64,000 nucleotides of DNA from Cellulophaga sp. F20128 (GCF_023015805.1 NZ_JALKBA010000017.1:1-64000); one strand, 5' to 3'; shown: positions 8,629 to 18,935, counted from the first letter of the stretch. Notes: generated from the sequence alone by a model not told the origin. Made by a program: numbers and translations.

Positions 8629-11600
8629 TTACTTTAATGTTTTAATATAAGACAATAAGTCAGAAACTTGTTCTTCTGAATAATTTTCAATCAAGCCTTT
8701 GGGCATAAAGGAGCGTCCTCCCAAAAATCCTTCAAATGCAATTTCTGAAGCTTGGATAAATTGACTACTGCCCCCCATAAATCCTACAGTTGTTCCTCTT
8801 TCATCCTTTTTAACCATATAACCATCTACAGTTGCACCATCTTTCTTAGTCACTCTGTAAACAGCATAGCTACTTTCTACGGCTGCATCTGGATTTAGAA
8901 TAGCCGTTAAAAGCGCTTCGTTTTCTCGTAAAGCAGATCCGTCTAAAGCTGGCGCATAATCAAATCCTTTATCCCCCACAGTATGGCATAATAAACATAC
9001 TTGGAACAGCTTCTCACCATTTGCAGGGTTTCCTTCGTTTTTCTCTGCAATAGCCATAAAACGACCTAATTTGGATTCAAAAGCTATCTTTTCCGCCTCA
9101 ATTCTTTCTTTAACTTGATCTAATATGGTAATCCCCCTTTCGTCTTGTTTGTTAGCCTGAAATACTTTTTCTGCACTCGACAGGTCAAATTCTTCGGTTG
9201 TCAATGTCCCCTTTCCCACAAGTTGTTTTAAAAGCGTACTTCCCTCTTCAGAATTGGACAATACCTTAATGACCTTACTTTTTTCAGACTCCTCTAAATT
9301 AGGTGCCCAACCACTTATATTATTTTCTGCGGATTGGATATCTGCCTTAGCCAGGGTTTGTGTTGCAGAGGCCCGCAACTCCAGTTCCAAAGTTTCCATT
9401 TTGGCTATCCGCTCAAAAACAGCCTTATTTTCTATGGGTTGCCCTTTTAGAGCGAACATTGCAAGCTTAATAGTTTCAGAAGAAAACCCTTTATCTACAA
9501 ATGGTATTACGGCATTTCTTAGAGCGTGAATGTTTAATTTACCCACTGCTTCTAACCCTAGGTTCTGTTGTGTTCTATCTGTACTTTTCAACAAGTGCTT
9601 TATCGGTTTAATTAATGATAGGGTCAGCGCTTCAGATTGTACCTTCGCTATATTTTTTAGAGTAAGCGTAACATGTTTTTGTGCTTCAGCTTCATTTTCT
9701 AAAACTGGAAGAACAACGTTTAGCACTTTTCTATTCTCCAACATTCCGGCAACAATTATAAAGGTAGGCTCATCCAAATCCTTTTGATCTGATTTTTTCC
9801 AAAGGTCAACAAAGACTTGTTCTCGTTCTTCTTTTGGCAATGCCTGACTGGCCCAAATTAAATTAGAAGTATTGTATTGTGAGGATTTCGCTGATTTGAT
9901 AAAACGCAACAGTTCTTTTGGGTAGTTCTCTAGGGCTTTCCTTGCTAAATATCTCTCAAAATTACGTTCGTATGCTCCTCCCATACTATTCCCGTCAAGA
10001 GGTGGATTACAAGCTGCTACCAAAAGCCCTATGGTTTCGGCACTTGCCGTATGAACCGCATCCAAGGTCCTCAAAACTTGTGATCTTACCATAGGATTAT
10101 TGTCTTTTGACGGTCCTTGCAATAAATTAGCAAGTAAATCGGCACTTAAAGAAAAGGATTGTAAAGAGCGAACAGCCTCACGTCTAAGATTATCAGATTG
10201 GGTTGCCAATAAGGCTCTCATTACCTTAGCATCATAATGCTTTATCCCTTCCAAAGACCATAGCGCCAAGATGCGTGTAATTTCATCTTGATTTGTATCC
10301 GATACGAGAAGTATTAAATCTTTGGACAAATTACAAGTTTCTTCTATAGGCCGGTCGCTGATCTGGTGCCACGCCGCACGTTTTGCCCAAATAGAAGGCG
10401 ACTTTAAATAATCAACTAATTCATTGGTCTTAACTTCATAAAAATTGGGAATTTCCCGCTTTTTTTGAGATTTATGTCGAATCCTCCAAATACGACCATG
10501 CGATTTATCTCGATCAGGATGGGTAGTTGCTACCTCATTATGAGAAACAATTTTATTGTACCAATCCGCAATATATAAACATCCATCAGGACCAAACTCC
10601 ATATTGACTGGTCTAAACCAATCATCTTTGGAGGTTAAAAAATCCGGCAAATGTTCTGAAGAAACAGATCCATCCTTGTTGCGGACAATTTTAACGGCAT
10701 TAATAGCGCTCGTAATAGGATTTGCTATAAAAGCTACATCTTTCCACTCTTCAGGAAATGACCCATTTAAGTCATCTGCAAAAGCGACACCTGAAATTCC
10801 AGTCCCACCAACTCGAAATTTATGCAATTCAGGCATCCATGGCTGGTAAGGCCTAAGTCGATCGTTCCCAATCCCTGGAAAACCTGATCCTATCTCCATA
10901 GGCGCTACAGAATAACCAATGTCATTGGCCTCCATCCCATACCACTGCCCATTGCCTCTGAGCTTAAATCCCCAAATATTATTGAGCCCTGAACTCACCA
11001 ATTCTATCTTTTTTGCATCTAAGGAAAACCGAGCAATTTTACTGAAGTCTAACCGAATTTTTGCATCACTAACCAAGGAGCTAACCTCTCCTTTGTTTAG
11101 AGCACCCTGGCTAAAATGAATCCAATCCCCAGGACCACGAACCAATACATGTGCCATAGTATGCGTATCTGTAATACCAAACCCAGTAAACAAAGGCGTA
11201 CGTTTGTCTGCCTTTCCATCATTGTCCGTATCTTCTAAGAAAAACAATTCTGAACCTTGAGCAACATAACTCCCATTTTTATAAGGTAGTATACTTTGAG
11301 GAATAGCTAGACCGTCTGCCCAAATTTTTGCTGAAGCTTTGTTTTTACCATATAATCCAGAAAGCACTAATATCTTGTCCTTCCCTTTTGTCTTACCCCG
11401 ATAAAGATCTAAAATTCTTTTGAAATTAGGATCCTTCTCTTGGGCTGCAGGGTCATCCATTAATCGCAACAAATCTTGCCAGCCTATATTGGTTACCGGA
11501 TCTAAGGGATACATTTCTGCAGTTTGTGTCCATAACTGACCAGCATCATCAAAAGCCATATTAATAGGGTTCACAACACCTTCTCTTTCACTCGCTACCA

Positions 11601-11814
11601 ATTCTACAACAAAGCCATCGGGTACTTGAAAACCAGCCAATTCCTCTTCTGGAGAATAGATTTCTGTTCTGGCAGATTGGGTTTTTCTATTGTAGTCTAT
11701 AGCTTCAGTACCACTAGGGTCTTCGCCTTCAGAAACAGGTGTTTTTTGTTTGCAGCCTAGGCTAGTTAAGGCCATAGCAAAGCCATATAAAAGTATGATT
11801 CTTTTAATTTTCAT
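8629..11814 (-). CDS. Lipoprotein dehydrogenase-like propeller with HEAT repeats and haem c domain
   Basis: A 1061-residue protein with a lipoprotein signal (LTSLGC near residue 21). The first ~450 residues form the beta-propeller of the PVC-type membrane-bound dehydrogenase family (VPDGFVVELVASE, LWTQTAEMYP, MEFGPDGCLYIADWYN). HEAT-like helical repeats follow to about residue 900, then a cytochrome c domain with CLLCH near residue 939. Homologues are thought to be surface or periplasmic sugar dehydrogenases that pass electrons to haem, but few have been assayed. It is the second gene of the operon, after the DUF1080 gene. That pairing suggests oxidation of a sugar to a 3-keto form. A second, shorter relative lies at 55434-57659. 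Confidence 0.8.
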   Translation of the reverse strand: MKIKRIILLYGFAMALTSLGCKQKTPVSEGEDPSGTEAIDYNRKTQSARTEIYSPEEELAGFQVPDGFVVELVASEREGVVNPINMAFDDAGQLWTQTAEMYPLDPVTNIGWQDLLRLMDDPAAQEKDPNFKRILDLYRGKTKGKDKILVLSGLYGKNKASAKIWADGLAIPQSILPYKNGSYVAQGSELFFLEDTDNDGKADKRTPLFTGFGITDTHTMAHVLVRGPGDWIHFSQGALNKGEVSSLVSDAKIRLDFSKIARFSLDAKKIELVSSGLNNIWGFKLRGNGQWYGMEANDIGYSVAPMEIGSGFPGIGNDRLRPYQPWMPELHKFRVGGTGISGVAFADDLNGSFPEEWKDVAFIANPITSAINAVKIVRNKDGSVSSEHLPDFLTSKDDWFRPVNMEFGPDGCLYIADWYNKIVSHNEVATTHPDRDKSHGRIWRIRHKSQKKREIPNFYEVKTNELVDYLKSPSIWAKRAAWHQISDRPIEETCNLSKDLILLVSDTNQDEITRILALWSLEGIKHYDAKVMRALLATQSDNLRREAVRSLQSFSLSADLLANLLQGPSKDNNPMVRSQVLRTLDAVHTASAETIGLLVAACNPPLDGNSMGGAYERNFERYLARKALENYPKELLRFIKSAKSSQYNTSNLIWASQALPKEEREQVFVDLWKKSDQKDLDEPTFIIVAGMLENRKVLNVVLPVLENEAEAQKHVTLTLKNIAKVQSEALTLSLIKPIKHLLKSTDRTQQNLGLEAVGKLNIHALRNAVIPFVDKGFSSETIKLAMFALKGQPIENKAVFERIAKMETLELELRASATQTLAKADIQSAENNISGWAPNLEESEKSKVIKVLSNSEEGSTLLKQLVGKGTLTTEEFDLSSAEKVFQANKQDERGITILDQVKERIEAEKIAFESKLGRFMAIAEKNEGNPANGEKLFQVCLLCHTVGDKGFDYAPALDGSALRENEALLTAILNPDAAVESSYAVYRVTKKDGATVDGYMVKKDERGTTVGFMGGSSQFIQASEIAFEGFLGGRSFMPKGLIENYSEEQVSDLLSYIKTLK

Positions 11815-11847
11815 GTGTTTTCCTTAAATATTAATGATTGTGCTTTT

Positions 11848-12579
11848 CTACAGCTCAGTTATAGTTATATGTTTAAATTCAATCTTTGCATTTCCACCAC
11901 TGTGCAATTGAATTCCTATTACCCCTTTTGAAGGAATAAAACTGTCTTTTTCTAAATATTCAACTGTTTTTACACCATTGATATAGAGTTCATGTTTGTT
12001 TCCAACACAGCGAATAATATAACTATTCCACCCATCTTCGTTTAGGATATGCTTTAGTGTACTGAGGTCACCACTAACCAGCTTACCTCGTCGGTGCTCA
12101 TCATAAATATCTCCCCAATACCCCTTACCAATGTCGGCCTGATACCCAATTATATGATTATCCTTTATAATAGAACGGTACTGCACACCACTATTGATAA
12201 GACCAGTGCTATGATCACCTGTTAGTTTAAATAGAAAACGAAATTCAAAATCTTGGAATTGTTGTGTTGTATACAAATACGTATTTTCAGGAATTTTAAT
12301 TGTTCCATCACCTCCTATCAATGTACTATCGGTTACTTTCCAAAGTGATGCGTTCTGCTTTTTTACTGTTTCCCAGCCCGTTAATGTTGTACCATCAAAA
12401 AGTGAGACTGCCACAGAGTTCCGTTGGGCAGAACAACTAAAATTTCCTAAAATAAGAAAAGTTAATATCAAAAAATTTGTATTCAAAACTCCTTTAATAA
12501 TAGTAGACAACTGATCCGTTCCAACTTTATCGTTTTCAATTAATTTACTTTTAGTTCTACACTGCCTATTTATTTTCAT
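11848..12579 (-). CDS. DUF1080 protein, 3-keto-disaccharide hydrolase family
   Basis: The 243-residue frame contains a DUF1080 beta-sandwich: SLFDGTTLTGWE, a LIGGDG turn, FEFRFLFKLTGDHSTGLINSGVQYR and a C-terminal SKGVIGIQLHSGG. Family members hydrolyse 3-keto-glycosides and accept products of sugar 3-dehydrogenases. A hydrophobic signal (FLILTFLILGNFSC) starts only at residue ~35, and the charged 34 residues before it are odd for an export signal. The true start may be a non-ATG codon such as the TTG before NTNFLI, though the ATG at 12579 is the only ATG upstream. This is the first gene of the operon, 33 bases from the haem protein. Confidence 0.75.
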   Translation of the reverse strand: MKINRQCRTKSKLIENDKVGTDQLSTIIKGVLNTNFLILTFLILGNFSCSAQRNSVAVSLFDGTTLTGWETVKKQNASLWKVTDSTLIGGDGTIKIPENTYLYTTQQFQDFEFRFLFKLTGDHSTGLINSGVQYRSIIKDNHIIGYQADIGKGYWGDIYDEHRRGKLVSGDLSTLKHILNEDGWNSYIIRCVGNKHELYINGVKTVEYLEKDSFIPSKGVIGIQLHSGGNAKIEFKHITITEL

Positions 12580-12998
12580 AACTATTAATTCTTAGCTTAT
12601 TACTTCCTTAGTTTAAACCTTACGGTTTTGATTGCCCTAAATTAGGTTTAGAATTTAAAAATTAGCCGATTTTGAGCGCATATTGTATCCCATAATGACA
12701 TTGGGACGTCCCAAACCTCTAAATAAGGGACTTTTAAAGAGTTTATATTTTTAAACAAATAGCGGAATATTTCAATAATAACCCCACTTTTTCCAAAAAC
12801 AAGCATGGATAATATGTTGCATAATGCCTAAAAATCTGGAAAATGAAGGTGTAGCTTGTTTAACTAAGGAAGCAACTAATTCCTAAAATAGGGAATAGAT
12901 TAATTTCGATTGTTATAAAAATGCTCAGATGGCAATCAATGAAGTATCCAGTAAAAATTTAAGTATTTAGTGATATAGGTATATAAAAAACTTCAAGA
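12580..12998. other. Intergenic region, promoter of the 12579-3221 operon
   Basis: 419 bases without a recognisable gene, between the end of the AraC-type sensor gene and the start of the DUF1080 gene. All neighbours read leftwards, so the operon promoter must lie here. I could not pick out a convincing -33/-7 pair, operator or terminator hairpin. Confidence 0.4.
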
Positions 12999-14450
12999 TC
13001 AATGATTCTGATGAAGGCTCTTCTTATATTCAGAAGGTGTACGCTTGGTTACTGATTTAAATACCCTATAAAATGAAGTTTTTGAATTAAAACCACTTTT
13101 TTCTGCAAGGTACATCATTGTATAAGCAGCATTTGCTGGGTCTTTCAGTTGCCGTTTAAATTCTTCTACCCTTAAAAAGTTTATGTAGTTGCTTAAGGAT
13201 GTGTTGCCTACATTTTCAAATAGAAGATTGATGTCTACTTCGCTTATTCCAGAGTTCTTTACAATTTCATGTATTGATAGATTTTGTTCTATGTAGATTT
13301 TAGAATTCTCAATATACTCCTTTAGTGTATTAAATTTTTCTAGTTCTTCTTCACTTCCATTAAATTTGGAGTTGGACTTCCATTTAAATTTTGATCTTTT
13401 ATTTAAATAAAAGATTACACCAAGGAAGAAAACACCAATTCCTAAATAATAAAGTAACCTAAAATCGATCGGTTTATTGTAAAAAATTATATCATCCACC
13501 ATAACGTGCCCCCAATCTCCGGAATGATGATCTACAATCTCAATTTTAGCAATACTCCCCACAAAAGGGTCTACATTCCAATGGTGCCACCTCATCTGTC
13601 CATCATTCTGCCCTACTTCAGAAAAAACTACGGAATCGTTAACAATTAAGTTAACACAAGTCTTTTCTTGGTGATTACCTCCCCCGATTAAAAACTTAAT
13701 ACGGTCATATTTAATTTTAAAAGGACTTGAAGTAAGTTTCCCTTGTTTCGTATCATGTGTCTCCCCAAACGAAAAAGCAAAATATTTTCCTTTAAAACCA
13801 TTTGCCGTTATGGGATAGTAAATATTAGTTCTATCACGTGGAACCTCAAAGGCATCCCCTTCAACTTTCCAATTATTATAGGTACCACTTTCGAAATTTT
13901 CAAATACCTCTTCCTTGGTAAAATTATAATCACTAAATAGTATATTATCGACAATAATATAAGCTAAGGAATTTCGCTCGTACTCTGTAGCCATTGCATC
14001 TACAATTTCCAAAACAGCATTTTGACCTTGCATATCACTTACATCCCAGGATATCTTCCTTAATACATTATCATTTGAGCCGGTCGCAACCCGAACTACT
14101 TTATTATTTACAATTAGATTTACACATTCCCTTGTTTCGTGATGTCCTCCAGCAATCAATAAATGTATAAAATCTCTTTTAATTACAAAGCTTCTTGATA
14201 CAAGTTTTCCCTGATTATAGCTTTTCCCTGACCCTATAAAATTTGAAAAGGCAAAATATTTTCCCTGCACATTTTTTATGTTCTCATCAATTGAGTCCAA
14301 TTGTGAAGGTTTATAGAAAGTAACGCCCTGTATTTCCCAATTATCGAAGTTGGCTTTTTCAAAATCTTCAAAAATAATATCTGATTCCTTTGGAGAACTA
14401 CAGGAAGTAAATAAAAAAGCGATTAAAAAAAAACTGCAACGAAATAGCAT
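12999..14450 (-). CDS. Membrane-spanning AraC-type sensor with two lectin-like domains
   Basis: A 483-residue one-component regulator. Residues 1-17 are a signal with a lipobox-like FLFTSC. Residues ~25-175 and ~182-325 are two copies of one beta-sandwich domain; each has FEDFE/FENFE...W, GKYFAFS, QGKL.S..F.I, a LIAGG/LIGGG.H turn, CVNLIVN, and a closing VD(N/D)I(L/I)F. This pattern is the module found beside or at the end of GH32 enzymes, which suggests glycan binding. Residues 331-350 form a transmembrane helix, and 375-478 an AraC helix-turn-helix pair ending AEKSGFNSKTSFYRVFKSVTKRTPSEYK. The layout lets an outside ligand control DNA binding directly. It lies between the sus operon and the oxidative operon and may control either. 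Confidence 0.8.
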   Translation of the reverse strand: MLFRCSFFLIAFLFTSCSSPKESDIIFEDFEKANFDNWEIQGVTFYKPSQLDSIDENIKNVQGKYFAFSNFIGSGKSYNQGKLVSRSFVIKRDFIHLLIAGGHHETRECVNLIVNNKVVRVATGSNDNVLRKISWDVSDMQGQNAVLEIVDAMATEYERNSLAYIIVDNILFSDYNFTKEEVFENFESGTYNNWKVEGDAFEVPRDRTNIYYPITANGFKGKYFAFSFGETHDTKQGKLTSSPFKIKYDRIKFLIGGGNHQEKTCVNLIVNDSVVFSEVGQNDGQMRWHHWNVDPFVGSIAKIEIVDHHSGDWGHVMVDDIIFYNKPIDFRLLYYLGIGVFFLGVIFYLNKRSKFKWKSNSKFNGSEEELEKFNTLKEYIENSKIYIEQNLSIHEIVKNSGISEVDINLLFENVGNTSLSNYINFLRVEEFKRQLKDPANAAYTMMYLAEKSGFNSKTSFYRVFKSVTKRTPSEYKKSLHQNH

Positions 14451-14695
14451 AGATTTGGCAAATGTTAGATAACATAATTTTTGCTAAATATACCTATGTA
14501 TGGATAAACATAAAAATCTAAAAATAAAATTTCGTTCCAAAACAAAAAACAAAATAGAACTAATTTCAATAATAAGAGATATCCTTGGATAAGTTTTTAA
14601 ATAAATAGTTGAAATAATTCTGTTTAAAAGAAAATCGCCTGAAAATAATTTTCAAGCGACCTTCTTACCTTTTACTACAATTAATTTATGTCTCT

Positions 14696-15811
14696 TTATT
14701 GAATTTTAACAGTTGAAAAAACTTCAAGTTCAAACATCCTAATAATCTCACTGGGATCTGTATCATATGTTTCAAATGTATAACGTATTTTACTTGCGCT
14801 CACCCCGTCATATATGCCCGTAAAAACTTTTTGATTGTTAGCCGATATATTCTCTAGATCTTGCCAAATACCACCCACTTCAATTTGTAAAATAAAATCA
14901 CTAATTGGTGAATCGTCATATACAACTACTTTTTCTATATCAAAAGTGCCTTCGAAATCTACTTCTATCCAATGATTACCAACGACACGATCATTAATCC
15001 ATCGTGACGCATTATCGCCTATAATTCCATCAACGGCATTTTCTGGAATAAAAGAATCATTTAAATTACTATCTGAAGTAACTGGCTTACCCAATGCAAT
15101 ATTTACTAACTTTTCTATTGGTGGTGTTACAGTTTCTGTTTTAAAAACATCAATACTATTATTTGGTTGATATATTGTGGCATAGGTAATTGATGTATTA
15201 AAATCTGGATTATCTAAAAATATTCTATCCTTCAGTTCTTCTGCTGTAAAGGTTAGAACTAGGTTTTCGGAACCATTATTGTACATTAACTCTATACCTT
15301 TATCGTCCTCATTTAAAGCCGAGCTAAGTTGCAAATAAATTCCACCATCAGCCAATTCAAAACTTGTTACAAGTCTGTTGTTTAAAGTTTGTTGATATTT
15401 TGGTCCATAAACCTTACCTAAACTATTAAACGAAATTGATTTTGTCCCTAGATCATCAATAGAAATGAAAGCAAATGTATATTCCCCTTCTGTTATTTCT
15501 TCATTTTCTCCAATAACAAAACTAAACATTTCAGCAGCTTCATGCTGTTGAACCGGTACGGTTACTTGCTTATCAACACCTAATTCATTCCAGATTATCC
15601 GTAACGATGTAGCGCGTGGATCGCTTAAATAACATTGAAATTCTATTCGCTTATTGCCTCCAAAAGCACTCAAAGAATCAATTTTGCCGATGTAATTGAT
15701 TTCGCCATCCTTTAACCATTCGTAATGGAGTTCATTCATATCTTGATTACATGATGTCATTACTATTAATAGCAAAATGGCAAGGCCATATATATATTTT
15801 AGTTTCTTCAT
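14696..15811 (-). CDS. SUS-associated lipoprotein, DUF4998 plus discoidin-like domain
   Basis: A 371-residue lipoprotein (signal ending IVMTSC, cysteine ~21). The N-terminal ~210 residues match the pattern of DUF4998: HYEWLKDGEINYIGKID followed by a fibronectin-like sandwich with RIIWNE. Residues ~235-370 resemble an F5/8 type C (discoidin) carbohydrate-binding domain: NIALGKPVTSDS, AVDGI..DNASRWI, HWIEVDFEG, and a terminal FELEVFS. It is the fourth gene of the susC operon, 16 bases after the previous one, in the position usually held by surface glycan-binding proteins of SusE/SusF type. Confidence 0.75.
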   Translation of the reverse strand: MKKLKYIYGLAILLLIVMTSCNQDMNELHYEWLKDGEINYIGKIDSLSAFGGNKRIEFQCYLSDPRATSLRIIWNELGVDKQVTVPVQQHEAAEMFSFVIGENEEITEGEYTFAFISIDDLGTKSISFNSLGKVYGPKYQQTLNNRLVTSFELADGGIYLQLSSALNEDDKGIELMYNNGSENLVLTFTAEELKDRIFLDNPDFNTSITYATIYQPNNSIDVFKTETVTPPIEKLVNIALGKPVTSDSNLNDSFIPENAVDGIIGDNASRWINDRVVGNHWIEVDFEGTFDIEKVVVYDDSPISDFILQIEVGGIWQDLENISANNQKVFTGIYDGVSASKIRYTFETYDTDPSEIIRMFELEVFSTVKIQ

Positions 15812-15827
15812 TTTAATTTTATTTTAA

Positions 15828-17015
15828 TTAGTTTCGTTCTCCCCAAAATGTCAATTCACCCAACCACATACGGTCAGTTTGGCCCCAACTTTCCAGGGTA
15901 ACAAATCGTAAATATTGATATGAACTGGCGTTAATATCAATTTCAAAATCAATTCCTTTGTCAAACGCTGTTTGGTCTTCCTCGGTTGGGGCAATATTTG
16001 CAGGATTTCCGGAAGGCTTTTCGTCATACCATTCACCTATCGCATTCCATTCGGAATCAACACTAAGTGGATCATTCGCTATTGCCGCATCGTTAGTTCC
16101 TAACAATAGAATATGTCTTGGTTGGCTGTGCGCATAAACAAAATCAAACCGAATTCCCATTTTAAAACGACTAAGCTTTATTTTTTCTCCCAAATCCATT
16201 GTAAAATAAACTCTATCAATGCCACTACCGAAAATACTATAGCTATCTTTTCCTACTGCTCCATTAAACATTGAAGCAAACCCCGTTGTGAAAGAGATTG
16301 TATTAAAATCAGGATTATGGGGCAATTCTCTAAATGCCACAGGATCTATTTGCTCTTCAAAAAATGGTGATGCCTTGAATTTTAAAGTATCTGTTCGTTG
16401 GCCATATTCATCGCGAATAACAACACCAAACTCATTTTCGACTGCTTCTAGTCCACGTACGGTTTGATTGACACTAACGGCAGTAGTAAAAATACTCTCG
16501 TAATCACTAAATGTGTTGCTTTCTTGATTATATATTAAAAAATCTATAACCAATTCTTGTTCTGCTTCATTCATCCAAAACAATTTTATTCCACCAAAAG
16601 CAGCCTGAAAGTTTAATGACTCAAAAACATCAAACATGGTATTATCTAAAGGTTCTATTTCAATTTGAGTAGCTTTTGATGCATTCAAACTTTTATCGAC
16701 AGCAATCACATCTACCGGCACTTTTGCTGATCGTAAAAATCCATTTAGCTTCATGGTATTTGTAAATGCCGAAGCTCTTACAATGGCTTCATTTCCGAGA
16801 GAATTAATGTATTTAGCTTCTACATAAAGGAGGTCTTCATCCAAAGGATTTGTGTATGTTAGAACACTAAAACCCTTTTCATTTTCTACCTTAATTTCCG
16901 ATACCAGACCAGGAGCTTTATGATCAACCGCGAATTGTCCACGATTATCATCTTCTTCGCATGACATACTAAATAAAGCCATGATAACTATTAAATAAAA
17001 TACTGTATTTTTCAT
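15828..17015 (-). CDS. SUS-associated lipoprotein of DUF4959/DUF5126/DUF5000 type
   Basis: A 395-residue lipoprotein (FSMSCEEDD, cysteine ~19). The order fits DUF4959 (PGLVSEIKVENEKGFSVLTYTNP), a DUF5126-like middle with LFWMNEAEQELVIDFLIYN, and a DUF5000 discoidin-like end with YSIFGSGIDRVYFTMDLGEKIKL and LRFVTLESWGQTDRMWLGELTFWG. Such proteins regularly follow SusD genes and are presumed surface glycan-binding proteins. It starts 12 bases after the susD-like gene stops. Confidence 0.8.
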   Translation of the reverse strand: MKNTVFYLIVIMALFSMSCEEDDNRGQFAVDHKAPGLVSEIKVENEKGFSVLTYTNPLDEDLLYVEAKYINSLGNEAIVRASAFTNTMKLNGFLRSAKVPVDVIAVDKSLNASKATQIEIEPLDNTMFDVFESLNFQAAFGGIKLFWMNEAEQELVIDFLIYNQESNTFSDYESIFTTAVSVNQTVRGLEAVENEFGVVIRDEYGQRTDTLKFKASPFFEEQIDPVAFRELPHNPDFNTISFTTGFASMFNGAVGKDSYSIFGSGIDRVYFTMDLGEKIKLSRFKMGIRFDFVYAHSQPRHILLLGTNDAAIANDPLSVDSEWNAIGEWYDEKPSGNPANIAPTEEDQTAFDKGIDFEIDINASSYQYLRFVTLESWGQTDRMWLGELTFWGERN

Positions 17016-17027
17016 ATCATCAATTAT

Positions 17028-18935
17028 TTACCACATTGGGTTCTGAACTAAATTTTTGTTGGTTCTTAAATTTAAAACTTCGATCGGCAAAAAATAATCA
17101 CGTCCAAAAAACTTTTGTTGTTCAATAGCAATGATCTGATTAAATTCGCTTGTAATATCACTTGTTACATTTAAACCTTGGATAGGTTTATTCATAGGCT
17201 CACTCGCTGTTTTCCATCTCCTAATGTCAAAATAACGTTTTCCTTCAAAGGCAAATTCTGCAGTTCGTTCATGTCGTATAATGTCGCGCATACCTTCTTT
17301 ATTAGTTACCTTATCAGGGAACTTACTAAAATTAGTCCAACTCTCTACAACACCCTTAAGTCCTGCCACTTGACGAACGGCATCAATAGCATTATAAACT
17401 TCCTGATTAGGAGCTTCCAAGCTTTCATTTAACGCTTCCGCGTAAAACAAGTAAAGTTCAGCCAAGCGGTAAATAGCAAAAGTAGCATTACGTTCTGTCC
17501 TGCTTTGAGATGAACTGGAATAAACTGAATTTATATGAACAAGTTTTCTACAGTATAAACCCGTTGGAGAAAAACGTAAATTTCCATTTTTTCCTTGTTC
17601 TTGGCCTTCTTTCATTTTAAATACATAACTCTCATCATTGGCATTGGCCCCCTCGTTTATATCTTTGGTTTTTCCGTTTCCAAACCATCTGCTTCCGTCA
17701 AAAGCCAAATTGGAATAATATCGAGGTTCTCTAGAAAGATTTATCTGCATGGTTTCATAATTTGGTAATGCATAAAATTTTTCTTCCTGAGGAACAAGAA
17801 CAACATTATGGCGTTGCTCATACGGATAGCTATTATCTTCATCAATAGGCACACCATTGCTCGAATAAAAGAAATTGGTAGTTTCAAAAGATGGAGCTAT
17901 ATACGTATTATATGGAGCCCAAGTATGTTGGGATTGCGAAAAATAAGGAGTCACAGTTTCAACATTTGCGGTGTTATACCGATTTGTTGCAAAAATGATT
18001 TCCGAATTCCATTGTTCCATTACACATTGTTTCCGGTTCAAAACAATTCGTGTGGAATCTGAAATATTAGGATATTGTGTTATCTCATAAAAAGAATGTC
18101 CGGCACTCAAGGCTAGGTCTAATGCCTGTTTACTTGCTGTGGCAGCAACGCTCCACTTGTTTTGATCGAAACTATCGCTGTACAAAGCAGTTCCATCATT
18201 GTTCTTTAAGAAATTGATATCCGAATTCCCATTATATAATGGACTGGCAGCGGTTATCAACATTTCTGCCTTTACCGTTGCGGCAATAACTTTTGTAATG
18301 TGACCCGCTTCAATACTAAGATTAATAATCTCTGCTGGTAAGTCCTCAATTGCCTCATCCAAAAGTCCTACCAAGTACTCCACAGAGCTGTCAAATGGTT
18401 CACGACTAATACGCGTTTGCTCTATCCCTGCTTCAACACTTAGATTTTCTTTAACGGTAGGAACTGCCCCATAAAGTTTCATTAATTGAAAGTGATAAAA
18501 GGCTTTTAGAAATTTAACCTCGGCGATCCATTGTCTTTTTTCAAAATCCGGAAGATCGGCAGAAACACCAGGTGCTCTCTCTAGAAATGTATTACAATCT
18601 CTAATGGCATCGTACATACTATTCCATTGATCAAAATAAGGATCCTCTGCAGTTTGAAGGCCGTTTCGCATCAATACTCCTCTCCTATTAGCCTCGTTAC
18701 CATAAAATGAATTGGGATCAATATAAAACTCATCACTTCCACTCTGCGCTGGATTGTTTCGAATATTTTGAAAACTAGGCATGTAACTGTAACATGTTGC
18801 TAAATACCTTAGCGTAGTAGTTCTGTCTTGAAAGGCAAGATCTAATGTTGCTATGTTATCTGGAATAACATCTAAATAATCACTACAACTAAATGAAATT
18901 AGTGTAATGAACGCTATTATAATATACTTTTTCAT
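17028..18935 (-). CDS. SusD/RagB-family outer-membrane lipoprotein
   Basis: A 635-residue lipoprotein (ITLISFSCSDYLD) with the usual SusD opening VIPDNIATLDLAF, a helical TPR core including EVKFLKAFYHFQLMKLYG, and the closing segment RRWKTASEPMNKPIQGLN with DYFLPIEVLNLRTNKNLVQNPMW. SusD proteins sit as a lid on the TonB-dependent SusC channel and bind glycan at the cell surface. It follows the susC gene by 105 bases. It is longer than the ~550 residues of many family members but within range. Confidence 0.93.
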   Translation of the reverse strand: MKKYIIIAFITLISFSCSDYLDVIPDNIATLDLAFQDRTTTLRYLATCYSYMPSFQNIRNNPAQSGSDEFYIDPNSFYGNEANRRGVLMRNGLQTAEDPYFDQWNSMYDAIRDCNTFLERAPGVSADLPDFEKRQWIAEVKFLKAFYHFQLMKLYGAVPTVKENLSVEAGIEQTRISREPFDSSVEYLVGLLDEAIEDLPAEIINLSIEAGHITKVIAATVKAEMLITAASPLYNGNSDINFLKNNDGTALYSDSFDQNKWSVAATASKQALDLALSAGHSFYEITQYPNISDSTRIVLNRKQCVMEQWNSEIIFATNRYNTANVETVTPYFSQSQHTWAPYNTYIAPSFETTNFFYSSNGVPIDEDNSYPYEQRHNVVLVPQEEKFYALPNYETMQINLSREPRYYSNLAFDGSRWFGNGKTKDINEGANANDESYVFKMKEGQEQGKNGNLRFSPTGLYCRKLVHINSVYSSSSQSRTERNATFAIYRLAELYLFYAEALNESLEAPNQEVYNAIDAVRQVAGLKGVVESWTNFSKFPDKVTNKEGMRDIIRHERTAEFAFEGKRYFDIRRWKTASEPMNKPIQGLNVTSDITSEFNQIIAIEQQKFFGRDYFLPIEVLNLRTNKNLVQNPMW

